From assembly GCF_900104025.1 (NCBI RefSeq), contig NZ_FNIQ01000002.1, forward strand, positions 744,001 through 808,000: 64,000 nt of DNA. The letters run 5' to 3'. This document shows positions 12,401 through 20,733 of the stretch, one piece after another. Each line of letters starts with the position of its first letter. Position 1 is the stretch's first letter. The translations under genes were made by a program, and so were the position numbers. The stretch is from Geodermatophilus sp. DSM 45219 (GTDB lineage Bacteria > Actinomycetota > Actinomycetes > Mycobacteriales > Geodermatophilaceae). Under the pieces are notes generated by a model. That model searched no databases and was not told the DNA's origin. It saw only the letters and a program-made list of their open reading frames with translations.

Positions 12401-12724
12401 TCAGTCGCTGCGGCGGAAGATGGCCAGCAGCTCGTCGACCTCGTGGGCGGCGGTGCTGGGGTGCCGGAAGGGCCGGTGCGGCTGCAGCTCGTAGTGGGTG
12501 CGCCGGCCGTGGCGGGTGCGGACGAGGTACCCGGCCTCCTCCAGGTCGCGCAGGATCGCCAGCGTCGCCCGCGCGGTGATGCCGACCCGGGCCGCGATCT
12601 CCTCGACGCGCGCGTCCGGGTCGGCGGCGACCGCGAGCAGCACGTGCCCGTGGTTGGTGAGGAAGGTCCACGAGGGACGCCGGCGCGCTCCTTCCTCCTC
12701 CGCCGAGGTCGGTGCACCGGCCAC
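12401..12724 (-). CDS. Winged-helix transcriptional regulator (MarR/ArsR-like)
   Basis: A 107-residue single-domain regulator. The sequence VEEIAARVGITARATLAILR, followed by DLEEAGYLVRTRHGRRTHYE, is a clear winged helix-turn-helix with a wing rich in basic residues. The GTG at 12722-12724 has GGAGG 8 nt upstream; an in-frame ATG at 12739 would add five residues. A perfect inverted repeat lies immediately upstream, suggesting autorepression. It is divergent from terC and could also control that gene, but the riboswitch is the more obvious control there. Confidence 0.8.
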   Translation of the reverse strand: MAGAPTSAEEEGARRRPSWTFLTNHGHVLLAVAADPDARVEEIAARVGITARATLAILRDLEEAGYLVRTRHGRRTHYELQPHRPFRHPSTAAHEVDELLAIFRRSD

Positions 12725-12742
12725 TGCGCTCGCCTCCATTCA

Positions 12743-12759
12743 TGAAGTGTGCTTCACTT
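12743..12759. promoter_or_regulatory. Inverted repeat at the winged-helix regulator promoter
   Basis: TGAAG-TGTG-CTTCA (12743-12756) is a perfect 5-4-5 palindrome. It overlaps AAGTG-TGCTT-CACTT (12745-12759). It lies directly upstream of the regulator's start, in the divergent region with terC, as expected for an autoregulatory operator of a dimeric winged-helix protein. Binding is inferred. Confidence 0.6.
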
Positions 12760-12763
12760 GTCG

Positions 12764-12886
12764 TGCGGAGGGGAGTACCCCCCAGCACCTCGTCGCCAGT
12801 ACGGGCCCGCGTGGGCACCCGGCGGGGTGGGCCCAGGTCCTCGGGCCGGGGGAGACCTCCGGTTGGCAGAACACCGACCGGAGGAG
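12764..12886 (+). ncRNA. yybP-ykoY manganese riboswitch upstream of terC
   Basis: The 5' conserved block GGAGGGGAGTA (12767-12777) and the 3' block GGAGACCTCC (12851-12860) match the yybP-ykoY family. P1 can form between CGGAGG (12766-12771) and CCTCCG (12856-12861). The same CCTCCGGT (12856-12863) is also complementary to ACCGGAGG (12877-12884), which contains the terC Shine-Dalgarno sequence. Ligand-stabilised P1 would therefore free the ribosome site, giving a translational ON switch. The family binds Mn2+ and commonly controls TerC/MntP exporters. Confidence 0.87.
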
Positions 12887-12893
12887 TTCGACC

Positions 12894-13997
12894 GTGGATG
12901 TCTCGTCGTGGCTGTGGCTGGCCGTGCTGGGCGGCATCGTCGCCATGCTGGCCGTCGACCTGTTCGCGCACCGGCGGGCGCACGTCATCGGTGTGCGCGA
13001 GGCGGCGGCCTGGTCGGCGGTCTGGGTCACCATCGGGGTCGCCTTCGGCGCCTGGATCTGGGTGACCTACGGCGCCGAGCTGGGTCAGCAGTACTTCGCC
13101 GGTTACCTGATCGAGAAGTCCCTGGCCGTGGACAACGTCTTCGTCTGGGCGATCATCTTCACCTACTTCGCCGTTCCCCGGGAGTTCCAGCACCGGGTGC
13201 TGTTCCTCGGCGTACTCGGCGCGCTGGTGTTCCGAGGGGTGTTCATCGCCGGCGGCTCCGCGCTGATCGCCAGCTTCGGGTGGGTGCTCTACCTGTTCGC
13301 CGCGTTCCTGCTGTGGACCGGCTACCGGATGCTCCGCCAGCGCGACGAGCACCTCGACCCGGAGCGCTCCCGGGCGCTGCGGCTGTTCCGTCGCTGGGTG
13401 CCGATGACCGACGCCTACCACGGCCAGCGCTTCCTGGTCCGCCGCGGCGGCCGGCTGCTGGCCACCCCGCTGCTCGCGGTGCTGGTGCTGGTCGAGGTCA
13501 CCGACGTCGTCTTCGCCGTCGACTCCATCCCGGCCGTCTTCGCCGTCACTGACGAGCCGTTCCTCGTCTTCACCGCCAACGCCTTCGCGATCCTCGGACT
13601 GCGCGCCATGTACTTCCTGCTGGCCGACCTCATCCACCGGTTCGTGTACCTCAAGACCGGCCTGGCGCTGGTGCTGATCTGGGTCGGCATCAAGATGGTG
13701 CTCAAGATCGACGTCGTCTACGTGCCCACCACGGTCAGCCTCGCGGTCGTCACCACCATCATCGGCACCTCCATCTGGCTCAGCCTGCGGGCCACCCGCG
13801 GCCAGGGCCGCCGCGCCCTCGACGCGCCCACCACACCCCCGTTCCGGATGGCCACCGCTGCCGAGGTCGCGGCCCTGGAGCCCCTCTGGCGGCGCCGTCC
13901 GCGTCGGGCGGACGACGACAGCGGCACCCCCGCCCGGCCCGGGGAGCAGGTGCTGCCGGTCGGAGCGCGGCGGTCGGACCAGGAGGCATCGCCGTGA
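12894..13997 (+). CDS. TerC family membrane protein, probable Mn2+ exporter
   Basis: A 367-residue integral membrane protein of the TerC/Alx family, with about nine helices. Family motifs are visible: EKSLAVDNVFVWAIIFTYF, PREFQHRVLFLG and VFAVDSIPAVFAVTDEPFLV, whose acidic residues in the membrane (SVDN, AVDSIPA) are the proposed metal site. The C-terminal about 60 residues are hydrophilic and unlike the other copies. The GTG at 12894 is 8 nt after GGAGGAG, which is sequestered by the riboswitch expression platform. Family members export manganese, often during exoprotein metalation. Two paralogues lie at 22735 and 23986. Confidence 0.9.
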   Translation: MDVSSWLWLAVLGGIVAMLAVDLFAHRRAHVIGVREAAAWSAVWVTIGVAFGAWIWVTYGAELGQQYFAGYLIEKSLAVDNVFVWAIIFTYFAVPREFQHRVLFLGVLGALVFRGVFIAGGSALIASFGWVLYLFAAFLLWTGYRMLRQRDEHLDPERSRALRLFRRWVPMTDAYHGQRFLVRRGGRLLATPLLAVLVLVEVTDVVFAVDSIPAVFAVTDEPFLVFTANAFAILGLRAMYFLLADLIHRFVYLKTGLALVLIWVGIKMVLKIDVVYVPTTVSLAVVTTIIGTSIWLSLRATRGQGRRALDAPTTPPFRMATAAEVAALEPLWRRRPRRADDDSGTPARPGEQVLPVGARRSDQEASP

Positions 13998-14210
13998 CGT
14001 CGTCCGCCCGCGGCCGGTGAGGCCGCGCGCAGTGCCCGGACCGCCGCGAGCGGGGCGCTCCACGGCGTGCGCCCGCGGCCGACCATCCGTGCACGGCAGA
14101 GCAGCCAGGAGCAGGCGCCCCGACCCGGTCCCCGCACGAGGACGGCCTCGGCCGCGGGCACTGGAGACAGCCGCGTAGACCGCCCGGCGACGGCTCGTCG
14201 TGCTGCCCGG

Positions 14211-14242
14211 GACGGTGGCGGGGCCGGGACCCCGCCACCGTC
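14211..14242. terminator. Bidirectional terminator between terC and the M28 peptidase gene
   Basis: GACGGTGGCGGGG and CCCCGCCACCGTC form a perfect 13-bp stem with a 6-nt loop, between convergent terC (ends 13997) and the peptidase gene (ends 14262). Confidence 0.8.
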
Positions 14243-14261
14243 GCGGTCAGGCCGCCGTGTG

Positions 14262-15890
14262 TCAGGCCACGGTGTCGTGCGCGTGGTGGTGGTCGTGGTC
14301 GTGTGCCAGACCGCCGCCACCCGCGGCCTCCTCGAAGGTGCCCTCCGGACCGGCCGGGGCCGGCAGCTCGAACGGCGGACCCGGGACCTCCTTGCCGGGG
14401 ACGCCGTTCACCGACTCGGTGGAGTAGGAGAACGTCAGCATCGCGAAGGCGATGAGGTCGCTGTTCACGTCGAAGGCGTCGTGGGCCAGGTTGTCGATGG
14501 TGTCGCACTCCTGGTGGTAGCACGGGTCGAAGGACTCACCCGCGGTGCCGCCCCAGATCGCTGCCTGCTCCTCGGTCTTGACGACCTCGGCGCCGGTGAA
14601 CAGACCACCGGAGGGGATGTCGGCGAGGATGAACGCCTCGTAGTCGCTGCGGCCCGAGTACTCCGCGTCGTCGTAGGGGACGCCGACCTTGGTGTAGTAC
14701 GACTCGTAGAGGTCCTCGATGGCGTTGGAGCCGTCGGGGATGGCGACCGGGGCGGTCCAGGTCGACTGGTCCGAGTCGTAGACCATCTGCACGTAGTTCG
14801 GCGAGGCGACCATGTCGTAGTTCATGTAGAGCGCGATGCGGTCCCGCTCCTCCTGCGACAGGCCCTCGACGTACGCCGCGGACCCGAGCAGGCCCAGCTC
14901 CTCGGCGGCCCACCAGCCGAAGCGGATGGTGTTCTGCGGCTTGCTGTTGGCCATCATCAGCGCGGTCTCGAGCAGGGCCGAGGAGCCCGAGCCGTTGTCG
15001 TTGATGCCCGGGCCGGCCGGGACGCTGTCGAGGTGGGCACCGGCCATCACGACGTTGCCGGTGTTCTCGCCCGGCAGCTCGGCGATGACGTTGTAGTCGG
15101 TGCGGGTCTCCGGCTGGCGCACCTGCACCCGGGCGGTCGAGCCCGCGGCGGCCAGCGCCTCCCCCGCGGCGAAGCTCGCGCCGACGACCGGGACGGTCGC
15201 CTCGTACGGGGCGAGCGTGCCGAGGGCCACGCCCTCGCGGTCCGGGGTGTTGCCCTGGTTGAAGATCACGACGGCTTCCGCGCCGGCCGCGGTCGCGTTC
15301 TGCACCTTGACCGCGAAGTTGCAGGTGCCGCGCTGGACCAGCGCGATGTCGCTCGTCCCCGAGAAGTCCAGCCCGGTGAAGTCGGCGGCCTCGCAGCCGC
15401 TCGTGGACGCGCGCGGCGGGGCGAGGGCGAGGTCGACCGGGACGACCCGGCCGGTGACGTCCCCGGCGCCGCTGTTGGTGAAGACACCGCTGTCGTACTC
15501 GGCTTCGGTCGGCGTCAGCTGCTGCAGGACCGCCGGGTAGTCGAACCGGAACTCCACCGGCGTCTTCGTCACCTCGTAGCCGGCGTCCTCGAGGAGCTCG
15601 GACACGTAGTCGACGCTCGCGGCGTAGCCCTCGGTGCCCGCCGCCCGGCTGTCCGGGTAGACGGGGTCGGTGCTGTTGTCGGCGATCTTCTGGAAGGCGC
15701 GCTCGTGCTCCAGGACGCCGTCCAGCGTCACGCACTCGAGCAGCTTCGCGTAGGTGTTGTTGTTCCGGTCGTCGCACCCCTTCCCCCCGGCCGCACTGGC
15801 CGCGGTGGCCGGGAGCGCCAGGGCCAGCAGCAGTCCGCTGCTCCCCAGCGCGATGGCCCGAGACGTCGTCCGTCGTTGGCTCACACTCAT
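14262..15890 (-). CDS. Secreted M28 family metallopeptidase with PA domain and His-rich tail
   Basis: A 542-residue exported aminopeptidase-like protein. The signal peptide covers about residues 1-34 (hydrophobic core SGLLLALALPATAASA). A PA domain is inserted near residues 140-270 (ALVQRGTCNFAVKVQNA). The M28 zinc ligands are visible in order: AGAHLDSV, GINDNGSGSSAL, AAEELGLLGS, NYDMVAS and CYHQECDT. This matches the Streptomyces aminopeptidase S group. The C-terminus ends in an unusual histidine cluster, AHDHDHHHAHD. It should act outside the cell on peptides. The gene is monocistronic, with its own terminator. Confidence 0.93.
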   Translation of the reverse strand: MSVSQRRTTSRAIALGSSGLLLALALPATAASAAGGKGCDDRNNNTYAKLLECVTLDGVLEHERAFQKIADNSTDPVYPDSRAAGTEGYAASVDYVSELLEDAGYEVTKTPVEFRFDYPAVLQQLTPTEAEYDSGVFTNSGAGDVTGRVVPVDLALAPPRASTSGCEAADFTGLDFSGTSDIALVQRGTCNFAVKVQNATAAGAEAVVIFNQGNTPDREGVALGTLAPYEATVPVVGASFAAGEALAAAGSTARVQVRQPETRTDYNVIAELPGENTGNVVMAGAHLDSVPAGPGINDNGSGSSALLETALMMANSKPQNTIRFGWWAAEELGLLGSAAYVEGLSQEERDRIALYMNYDMVASPNYVQMVYDSDQSTWTAPVAIPDGSNAIEDLYESYYTKVGVPYDDAEYSGRSDYEAFILADIPSGGLFTGAEVVKTEEQAAIWGGTAGESFDPCYHQECDTIDNLAHDAFDVNSDLIAFAMLTFSYSTESVNGVPGKEVPGPPFELPAPAGPEGTFEEAAGGGGLAHDHDHHHAHDTVA

Positions 15891-16141
15891 CCCTCCACTG
15901 ACCGTCCGGCGGCGGGATCGACGCCGGACGCCGACTCCGTTGTCGGCTTGGGGACTCTCACCCGACCTGGTGACAGTTGCCTAGAGCCAGATGGTCACTG
16001 CTCAGCGTCACCGGAGGTGACGGACAGCGGTCGTCGGGCGCCGACAGGCCGCTGGCCTGCACGTTGACCGAGCAAGGACGTGTGACACGCCGCACACGTG
16101 GAACTACGGTCAGCGATGCCCGTTCAGCACAGAGTCACGGA

Positions 16142-16423
16142 CTACTCGTCCTCGAACAGGGCGACGAGCTCGTCCGGAGTGCCGGCGACGTGCAGCGGGA
16201 CGACGGACACCGTCCACTCCGGACGCCGCTCGTCGATGCCCAGCGCGAGGTCCCACGCCGCCCGGGCAGACAGCGGGCCGAAGCAGGCGTCGTCCCCGTC
16301 GTCGCCGAGGGCGACCTCGACCAGCCAGGCGTCGGAGAGATCGGCGGCCAGCTCGGCGAAGTCCGGGTCGGTGCCGTCCTCGGGCTCCGGCGAGTCGGCC
16401 TGGACGGGGTAGACGAGTGCCAT
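16142..16423 (-). CDS. Small acidic protein, unknown function
   Basis: A 93-residue very acidic protein (SPEPEDGTDPDF, VALGDDGDDACFG, LVALFEDE at the C-terminus) with no recognised family or membrane segment. It lies 25 bp downstream of the SDR gene on the same strand, probably as the last gene of that operon. Confidence 0.6.
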   Translation of the reverse strand: MALVYPVQADSPEPEDGTDPDFAELAADLSDAWLVEVALGDDGDDACFGPLSARAAWDLALGIDERRPEWTVSVVPLHVAGTPDELVALFEDE

Positions 16424-16448
16424 GGCTCAGCCTCCCAGAGTCGCCCGG

Positions 16449-17210
16449 TCAGAGCTGGATGCCACGGGTGAGGGCGCCGTCCACCACGAGGTTGGTGCCG
16501 GTCGTGAAGCTGGACACCGGGCTGGACAGGAACACCACCGCCCGGGCCATCTCCTGCGGCGTACCCATCCGACCGGTCGGGTTCAGGCCCAGGGCCGTCC
16601 CGTACAGGTCCGGCATGGCCGTCTCGGCGCCCTGCCAGAACCCCTCGTCGAAGTAGGTGTTTCCCGGCGAGACGACGTTGGCCCGTACACCCCGGCCGGC
16701 CAGCTGCAGCGCCAGCCCGGAGACGTAGCCGACGATCGCGGTCTTCATCGTCCCGTAGGGGCCGGAGGCGAAGTCGGCCTCCCGTCCGGAGACGCTGGAG
16801 ATCGCCACGATCGAGCCGCGCCCGCTGGCCTCCAGGTGCGGCAGCGCGGCCTTGGACAGGCGCACCGTGTGCATCAGGTCGACCTCGAAGCCCGTGTACC
16901 AGTTCTCCTCGGTGTCCGGGACGGCGATTGCGCTGACGTTGGCGACGACGGCGTCGATGCCGCCCAGCCGCCCGGCCGCGGCCTCGACCCAGCCGGTCAG
17001 CGCCGGACCGTCCCGGACGTCCAGCTGGACCCCGGTGGCCCGCCCCCCGCGCCCGGCGATCGCCTTCTCCGTGGCCTCGATCTCGGCCGCGTCGCGGGCG
17101 CAGAACTCGACCACGGCGCCCTCGTCGACGAAGGTCTCCACGATCGCCCGGCCGATGCCGCGGGTGCCCCCGGTGACGAGCACGCGGGAGCCGGTGAGCT
17201 GCAGGTCCAT
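16449..17210 (-). CDS. Short-chain dehydrogenase/reductase
   Basis: A 253-residue classical SDR. The cofactor motif VTGGTRGIGRAIVE is followed by NVSA, the catalytic Ser in AISSVSG and the Tyr-x-x-x-Lys dyad in GPYGTMKTA. The C-terminal NLVVDGALTRG is typical of FabG-like oxidoreductases. The substrate is unknown. It follows the acetamidase-family gene by 29 bp and is probably part of a catabolic operon with it and the FMN oxidase. Confidence 0.9.
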   Translation of the reverse strand: MDLQLTGSRVLVTGGTRGIGRAIVETFVDEGAVVEFCARDAAEIEATEKAIAGRGGRATGVQLDVRDGPALTGWVEAAAGRLGGIDAVVANVSAIAVPDTEENWYTGFEVDLMHTVRLSKAALPHLEASGRGSIVAISSVSGREADFASGPYGTMKTAIVGYVSGLALQLAGRGVRANVVSPGNTYFDEGFWQGAETAMPDLYGTALGLNPTGRMGTPQEMARAVVFLSSPVSSFTTGTNLVVDGALTRGIQL

Positions 17211-17239
17211 GGACGGTCCTCTCGGGGGTGTCTCTGGGG

Positions 17240-18241
17240 TCAGCGCAGGGTCAGCGCGCGGCGGCGGAGGTCGTCGTGCAGCCCGCCGTAGGCGGACGCC
17301 CGGGGCAGCAGCGACTTGCGCACCTTCACCACCGAGCTGTAGTTGGCGTCGACGACGTTGGCGATCGGCGCCTCGACCGTCTGGGAGAGCAGCTGGTAGG
17401 CGTCCATCGGCTGCAGGCCGTAGAGCTCGCCGAACCAGCGCACGAGCTCGACCGAGCTGATCCGCCAGGCGTCCTCCAGCGGCCGGCTGGAGCCCACGGT
17501 CATCCAGTGGCTGTCGTCCTCGAGGCGCGGCCAGGCCGGCGCCCCGCCCTTGATCAGCTCCACGATCAGCGTGGTGGTCATGGCCCCCTCGACGGCGGTG
17601 CCGCAGGCCTCCCCCTCGCCCTGCCGGTAGTGGCCGTCACCGATCGAGAACAGCGCCCCCTCGACGTTGACGCCGAGGAAGCAGGTCGTGCCCGGCTTCA
17701 TCTGCGGGGTGTCCATGTTGCCGCCGAACCGCTCGGGCACCAGCGAGCTGCGCACCTCACCGCCGGCCGGCGCCACCCCGACCGTGCCGAGCATCGGCTC
17801 GACCGGCAGCGCGATCTCCAGGTCGCTGTGCCGGGCGGCGAAGGTGACCGTGCCGGCCGCCCGGTCCAGCTCGTAGATCCACGTCGTGTCCGGCAGCGGT
17901 TCCTGGAGGGTGGCGACGCGGTCGGTGCTGGTCAGCCCGCCGAAGAAGGGGATCGCCGCGGAGGCGCCCCAGTCCCGGGCGGGCTCCATCGCGACGAAGT
18001 GCAGCGCCAGGGTGTCGCCGGGCTCGGCGCCCTCGACGTGGAAGGGGCCGGTCTGCGGGTTCACGAAGCGCAGGTCGACCTTCTCGCTGGACAGGTCGGA
18101 GGTCTTGCGCAGCACGCCGCCGAACGCGTCGTCGGACCACACGCGCAGCGCCGTCCCCGGGGATACCCGCAGGAGGGGCGCGACGCCGCCGAAGGTGTAG
18201 GCGTACTGCTCGGCCGTGGGGATGACCTCGACGACGTCCAT
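17240..18241 (-). CDS. Acetamidase/formamidase family protein
   Basis: A 333-residue FmdA/AmdA-family hydrolase. It is recognised from QTGPFHVEGAEPGDTLALHF, AIPFFGGLTSTDR, FGGNMDTPQMKPGTTCFLGV and SIGDGHYRQGEGE, where the metal-binding acidic and His residues of the family lie. Members release ammonia from formamide or acetamide, but many paralogues have unknown substrates. It lies 9 bp downstream of the FMN oxidase gene and upstream of the SDR, a shared operon order. Confidence 0.88.
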   Translation of the reverse strand: MDVVEVIPTAEQYAYTFGGVAPLLRVSPGTALRVWSDDAFGGVLRKTSDLSSEKVDLRFVNPQTGPFHVEGAEPGDTLALHFVAMEPARDWGASAAIPFFGGLTSTDRVATLQEPLPDTTWIYELDRAAGTVTFAARHSDLEIALPVEPMLGTVGVAPAGGEVRSSLVPERFGGNMDTPQMKPGTTCFLGVNVEGALFSIGDGHYRQGEGEACGTAVEGAMTTTLIVELIKGGAPAWPRLEDDSHWMTVGSSRPLEDAWRISSVELVRWFGELYGLQPMDAYQLLSQTVEAPIANVVDANYSSVVKVRKSLLPRASAYGGLHDDLRRRALTLR

Positions 18242-18250
18242 GGCCGCACC

Positions 18251-19501
18251 CTAGGGACGCGCTGCTCCGGTCGGCAACGCCACGTCACCGCCCCGCAGCC
18301 GGACGCGGTCGGGCGTGAGCTCCGCGACCGAGGGGACGCCGAGCAGCTGGAGCGTGCGGGTGACCTCCCTGGAGAGGACGTCGGCGGCCCGCTGCACGCC
18401 GCGCTCCCCGCCGGCCATCAGCCCGTACAGGTAGGCGCGCCCGACCAGGCAGGCCCGGGCACCGCAGGCGACCGCGGCGACGACGTCGGCCCCGTCGAGG
18501 ATGCCGCCGTCCAGGTACACCTCGGCCCGGTCGCCCACCGCCGCGACCACCGCGGGCAGCTCCTCCAGCGGCGTGGGGGCGCGGTCGAGCTGGCGGCCGC
18601 CGTGGTTGGACACGACGACGGCGTCGGCGCCGGCGTCCACGACCGCGCGGGCGTCGTCCGCCGTCTGGACGCCCTTGACGACGAGCGCCCCCCGCCAGGT
18701 CTCCCGCAGCTCCGCCAGGTCGGCGAGGGTGGCGGCCGGCTCGAAGACCCGGTCGGCCAGCTCGGCGACCGTCCCGCCCCAGGAGCGCAGCGAGGCGAAC
18801 TCCAGCGGCTCGGTGGTGAGCAGGTCGACCCACCAGCGGGGGTGGACGGCGGCGTTGGCCATCGTCCGCAGGGTCAACGCCGGTGGGATGGTGAACCCGT
18901 TGCGGACGTCGCGCAGCCGCGGCCCGGCCACCGGGGTGTCCACGGTGAGCACGAGCGCCTCGTAGCCGGCCCGCGCGGCCCGCTCGACCAGCGCGGCGCT
19001 GGCCTCGCGGTCGCGCCACAGGTACAGCTGGAACCACCGGCGGGCGCCGGGGGCCGCCGCGGCGAGCGCCTCGATCGTCGTCGTCCCCATGGTGGACAGC
19101 GCGTACGGGATGCCGATCCGTTCGGCCACCCGGCCGACCGCGGACTCGCCCTCGGTGTGCATGAGCCGGGTGAACCCGGTCGGCGCGAACACCAGCGGCA
19201 GGGCCGACGGCCGCCCGAGGACGGTGGTCGCGGGGTCGACCTCCGAGACGTCGCGCAGCACGCTCGGCCGGAACTCCACACGGGCGAACGCCTCCCGCGC
19301 GCGGCGCAGGCTCAGCTCCGCGCCGGCCGCGCCGTCGGTGTAGTCGAAGACCGCGCGCGGCACCCGGCGGCGGGCGATCTCGCGGAGGTCCGCGACCGTG
19401 GCCGCCGTGGCCAGCCGCCGGTCGGTCACGTCGCCGGGCAGCCGGCGCGGGCGGATCAGCTCGCGCAGCTCGGACCAGCGGGGTGCGCGGCGTTCGACCA
19501 C
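18251..19501 (-). CDS. FMN-dependent alpha-hydroxy-acid oxidase/dehydrogenase (LldD-like)
   Basis: A 416-residue TIM-barrel FMN enzyme of the lactate dehydrogenase/glycolate oxidase/mandelate dehydrogenase family. Visible signatures: RAVFDYTDGAAGAE near the N-terminus, PLVFAPTGFTRLMH, WFQLYLWRDRE, LTVDTPVAGPRLRD, ALVVKGVQTADDA (FMN Lys) and VVVSNHGGRQLD, with the active-site His-Gly-Gly-Arg. The start GTG at 19499-19501 has GAGGAGG 5 nt upstream. MftD-type mycofactocin enzymes share this fold, but no mycofactocin genes are seen here. The substrate is a 2-hydroxy acid of unknown identity. Confidence 0.88.
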   Translation of the reverse strand: MVERRAPRWSELRELIRPRRLPGDVTDRRLATAATVADLREIARRRVPRAVFDYTDGAAGAELSLRRAREAFARVEFRPSVLRDVSEVDPATTVLGRPSALPLVFAPTGFTRLMHTEGESAVGRVAERIGIPYALSTMGTTTIEALAAAAPGARRWFQLYLWRDREASAALVERAARAGYEALVLTVDTPVAGPRLRDVRNGFTIPPALTLRTMANAAVHPRWWVDLLTTEPLEFASLRSWGGTVAELADRVFEPAATLADLAELRETWRGALVVKGVQTADDARAVVDAGADAVVVSNHGGRQLDRAPTPLEELPAVVAAVGDRAEVYLDGGILDGADVVAAVACGARACLVGRAYLYGLMAGGERGVQRAADVLSREVTRTLQLLGVPSVAELTPDRVRLRGGDVALPTGAARP

Positions 19502-19545
19502 CGGGACCTCCTCGTGTCGGTCGGCCCACCCTGCCAGGCGGCACG

Positions 19546-20130
19546 TCACCCCGCAGGCGGCACCCCGGTCGGCGGCCGGTCGAGCAGCCGGCGGATCCGT
19601 CCGGCCTGCCGGCCGGCGAGCCAGTGCAGCCACAAGGCGAACAAGGCGATGGCCACGGCGGCGACGAGCCACCAGACGGCGTCGATGTCGTTGAGGACCG
19701 CGACGAGCACCCAGGCGACGGCGAAGACGAGGCTCACCCCCCGGCTGATCACCCTCATCCCCCGCTGCTGGGTGTGCAGTTCTCGCTCGAGCAGCGGCCG
19801 CCAGACGGCGGGGTCGGCGTCGTCGGGCAGCCGCCCGGTGCGCATCGCCCGGTCGTACTCACGCATCCGCTGACGGCCGCCGAGGCGCCGGCGCTGCAGC
19901 CGCACGCCGAGGTAGCCGCCGAGGAACCCCGCGAGGAGGCCGGGCACGGGCTGTATCCAGTCGACCGGGTCGTCCCCGACTAGCCGCAGCAGCCACACGT
20001 TCAGCAGGTAGGCGGCGGCCAGCAGGGCGACCGCCGACAGCCGGACGACCACCCGGCGACGGCGGGGCGGCAGACGGTCGAGGCGGCGGCGGACTGCCGC
20101 GACGGGACCGCGGTCCGGGGACGGGGGCAC
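19546..20130 (-). CDS. Membrane protein with GRLPD-ADPAVWRPLL motif (paralogue 1)
   Basis: A 194-residue protein with two pairs of hydrophobic segments (VVVRLSAVALLAAAYLLNVW, VPGLLAGFLGGYLGV, then VSLVFAVAWVLVAV and WLVAAVAIALFALWLHW). A cytoplasmic segment between them carries GRLPDDADPAVWRPLLEREL. The GTG at 20130 is preceded by GGAGAGGAG; an ATG at 20163 is a less likely start. The adjacent upstream gene is a paralogue sharing the same motif. No named family was recognised. Confidence 0.65.
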   Translation of the reverse strand: MPPSPDRGPVAAVRRRLDRLPPRRRRVVVRLSAVALLAAAYLLNVWLLRLVGDDPVDWIQPVPGLLAGFLGGYLGVRLQRRRLGGRQRMREYDRAMRTGRLPDDADPAVWRPLLERELHTQQRGMRVISRGVSLVFAVAWVLVAVLNDIDAVWWLVAAVAIALFALWLHWLAGRQAGRIRRLLDRPPTGVPPAG

Positions 20131-20194
20131 GAGCGTCTCCTCTCCACCCCCGCCGGAGATCATCGGCCGGGTCGGCGCGTCCCGCGACCCGGCC

Positions 20195-20701
20195 TCAGGA
20201 CTCGGGCGTGCCCGGGTCCGACACCTGGTCGAGCAGCCGCTCGACCGGCGGGACCTGCGCGCGCACCATCCCCCACATCGCCGCGACGACCAGCACCCCG
20301 CCCACGGTGGCCAGTACCCGACCAGCTGGTCCGGGGTCGGACAGGTCGGCCGTGATCGCCATGCCGACCGCAGCGACCACCAGACCCAGCGGCACGACGC
20401 CGACGCGGGCCCGCCTGCGCCTGCGCAGCTCAGCCTCCAGGAGCGGCCGCCAGACCGCCGGGTCGGCGCCGTCCGGCAGCCGGCCAGCACGTGCCGCCGA
20501 GACGTACTGCTCCAACCGGTCCCGGGCGCCCCACTGCCGGCGCCGGACCCAGCGGGAGAGGACCACGCCGGTCAGGCTCCCGGAGACGATGAGCGGCAGC
20601 ACGGTCGCCAGCCCGCCGAGGACTGCCACCCAGAGGGCAGCGAGCACGATGCGCGGCCACCGCGGACTCGAGGCGGCGGGACCGGGTACCGGGTCCGACA
20701 C
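20195..20701 (-). CDS. Membrane protein with GRLPD-ADPAVWRPLL motif (paralogue 2)
   Basis: A 168-residue protein of the same architecture as its neighbour: N-terminal hydrophobic pair (VLAALWVAVLGGLATVLPLIV), a cytoplasmic segment GRLPDGADPAVWRPLLEAEL, a basic stretch RRRRRAR, and a second hydrophobic pair (VGVVPLGLVVAAVGMAI, VLATVGGVLVVAAMWGMV). The GTG at 20699-20701 follows GGAGG at 5 nt. It forms a tandem pair with the gene at 19546 and lies downstream of the S9-like gene. Confidence 0.65.
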   Translation of the reverse strand: MSDPVPGPAASSPRWPRIVLAALWVAVLGGLATVLPLIVSGSLTGVVLSRWVRRRQWGARDRLEQYVSAARAGRLPDGADPAVWRPLLEAELRRRRRARVGVVPLGLVVAAVGMAITADLSDPGPAGRVLATVGGVLVVAAMWGMVRAQVPPVERLLDQVSDPGTPES

Positions 20702-20733
20702 GGGCTCCTCCACGACGACCGGCGACCGCCTCC

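Noticed and set aside
18251..19501. Mycofactocin biosynthesis MftD
   Set aside because: The FMN oxidase fold is shared, but no MftA/B/C or glycosyltransferase genes are nearby; a hydroxy-acid oxidase is the simpler call.
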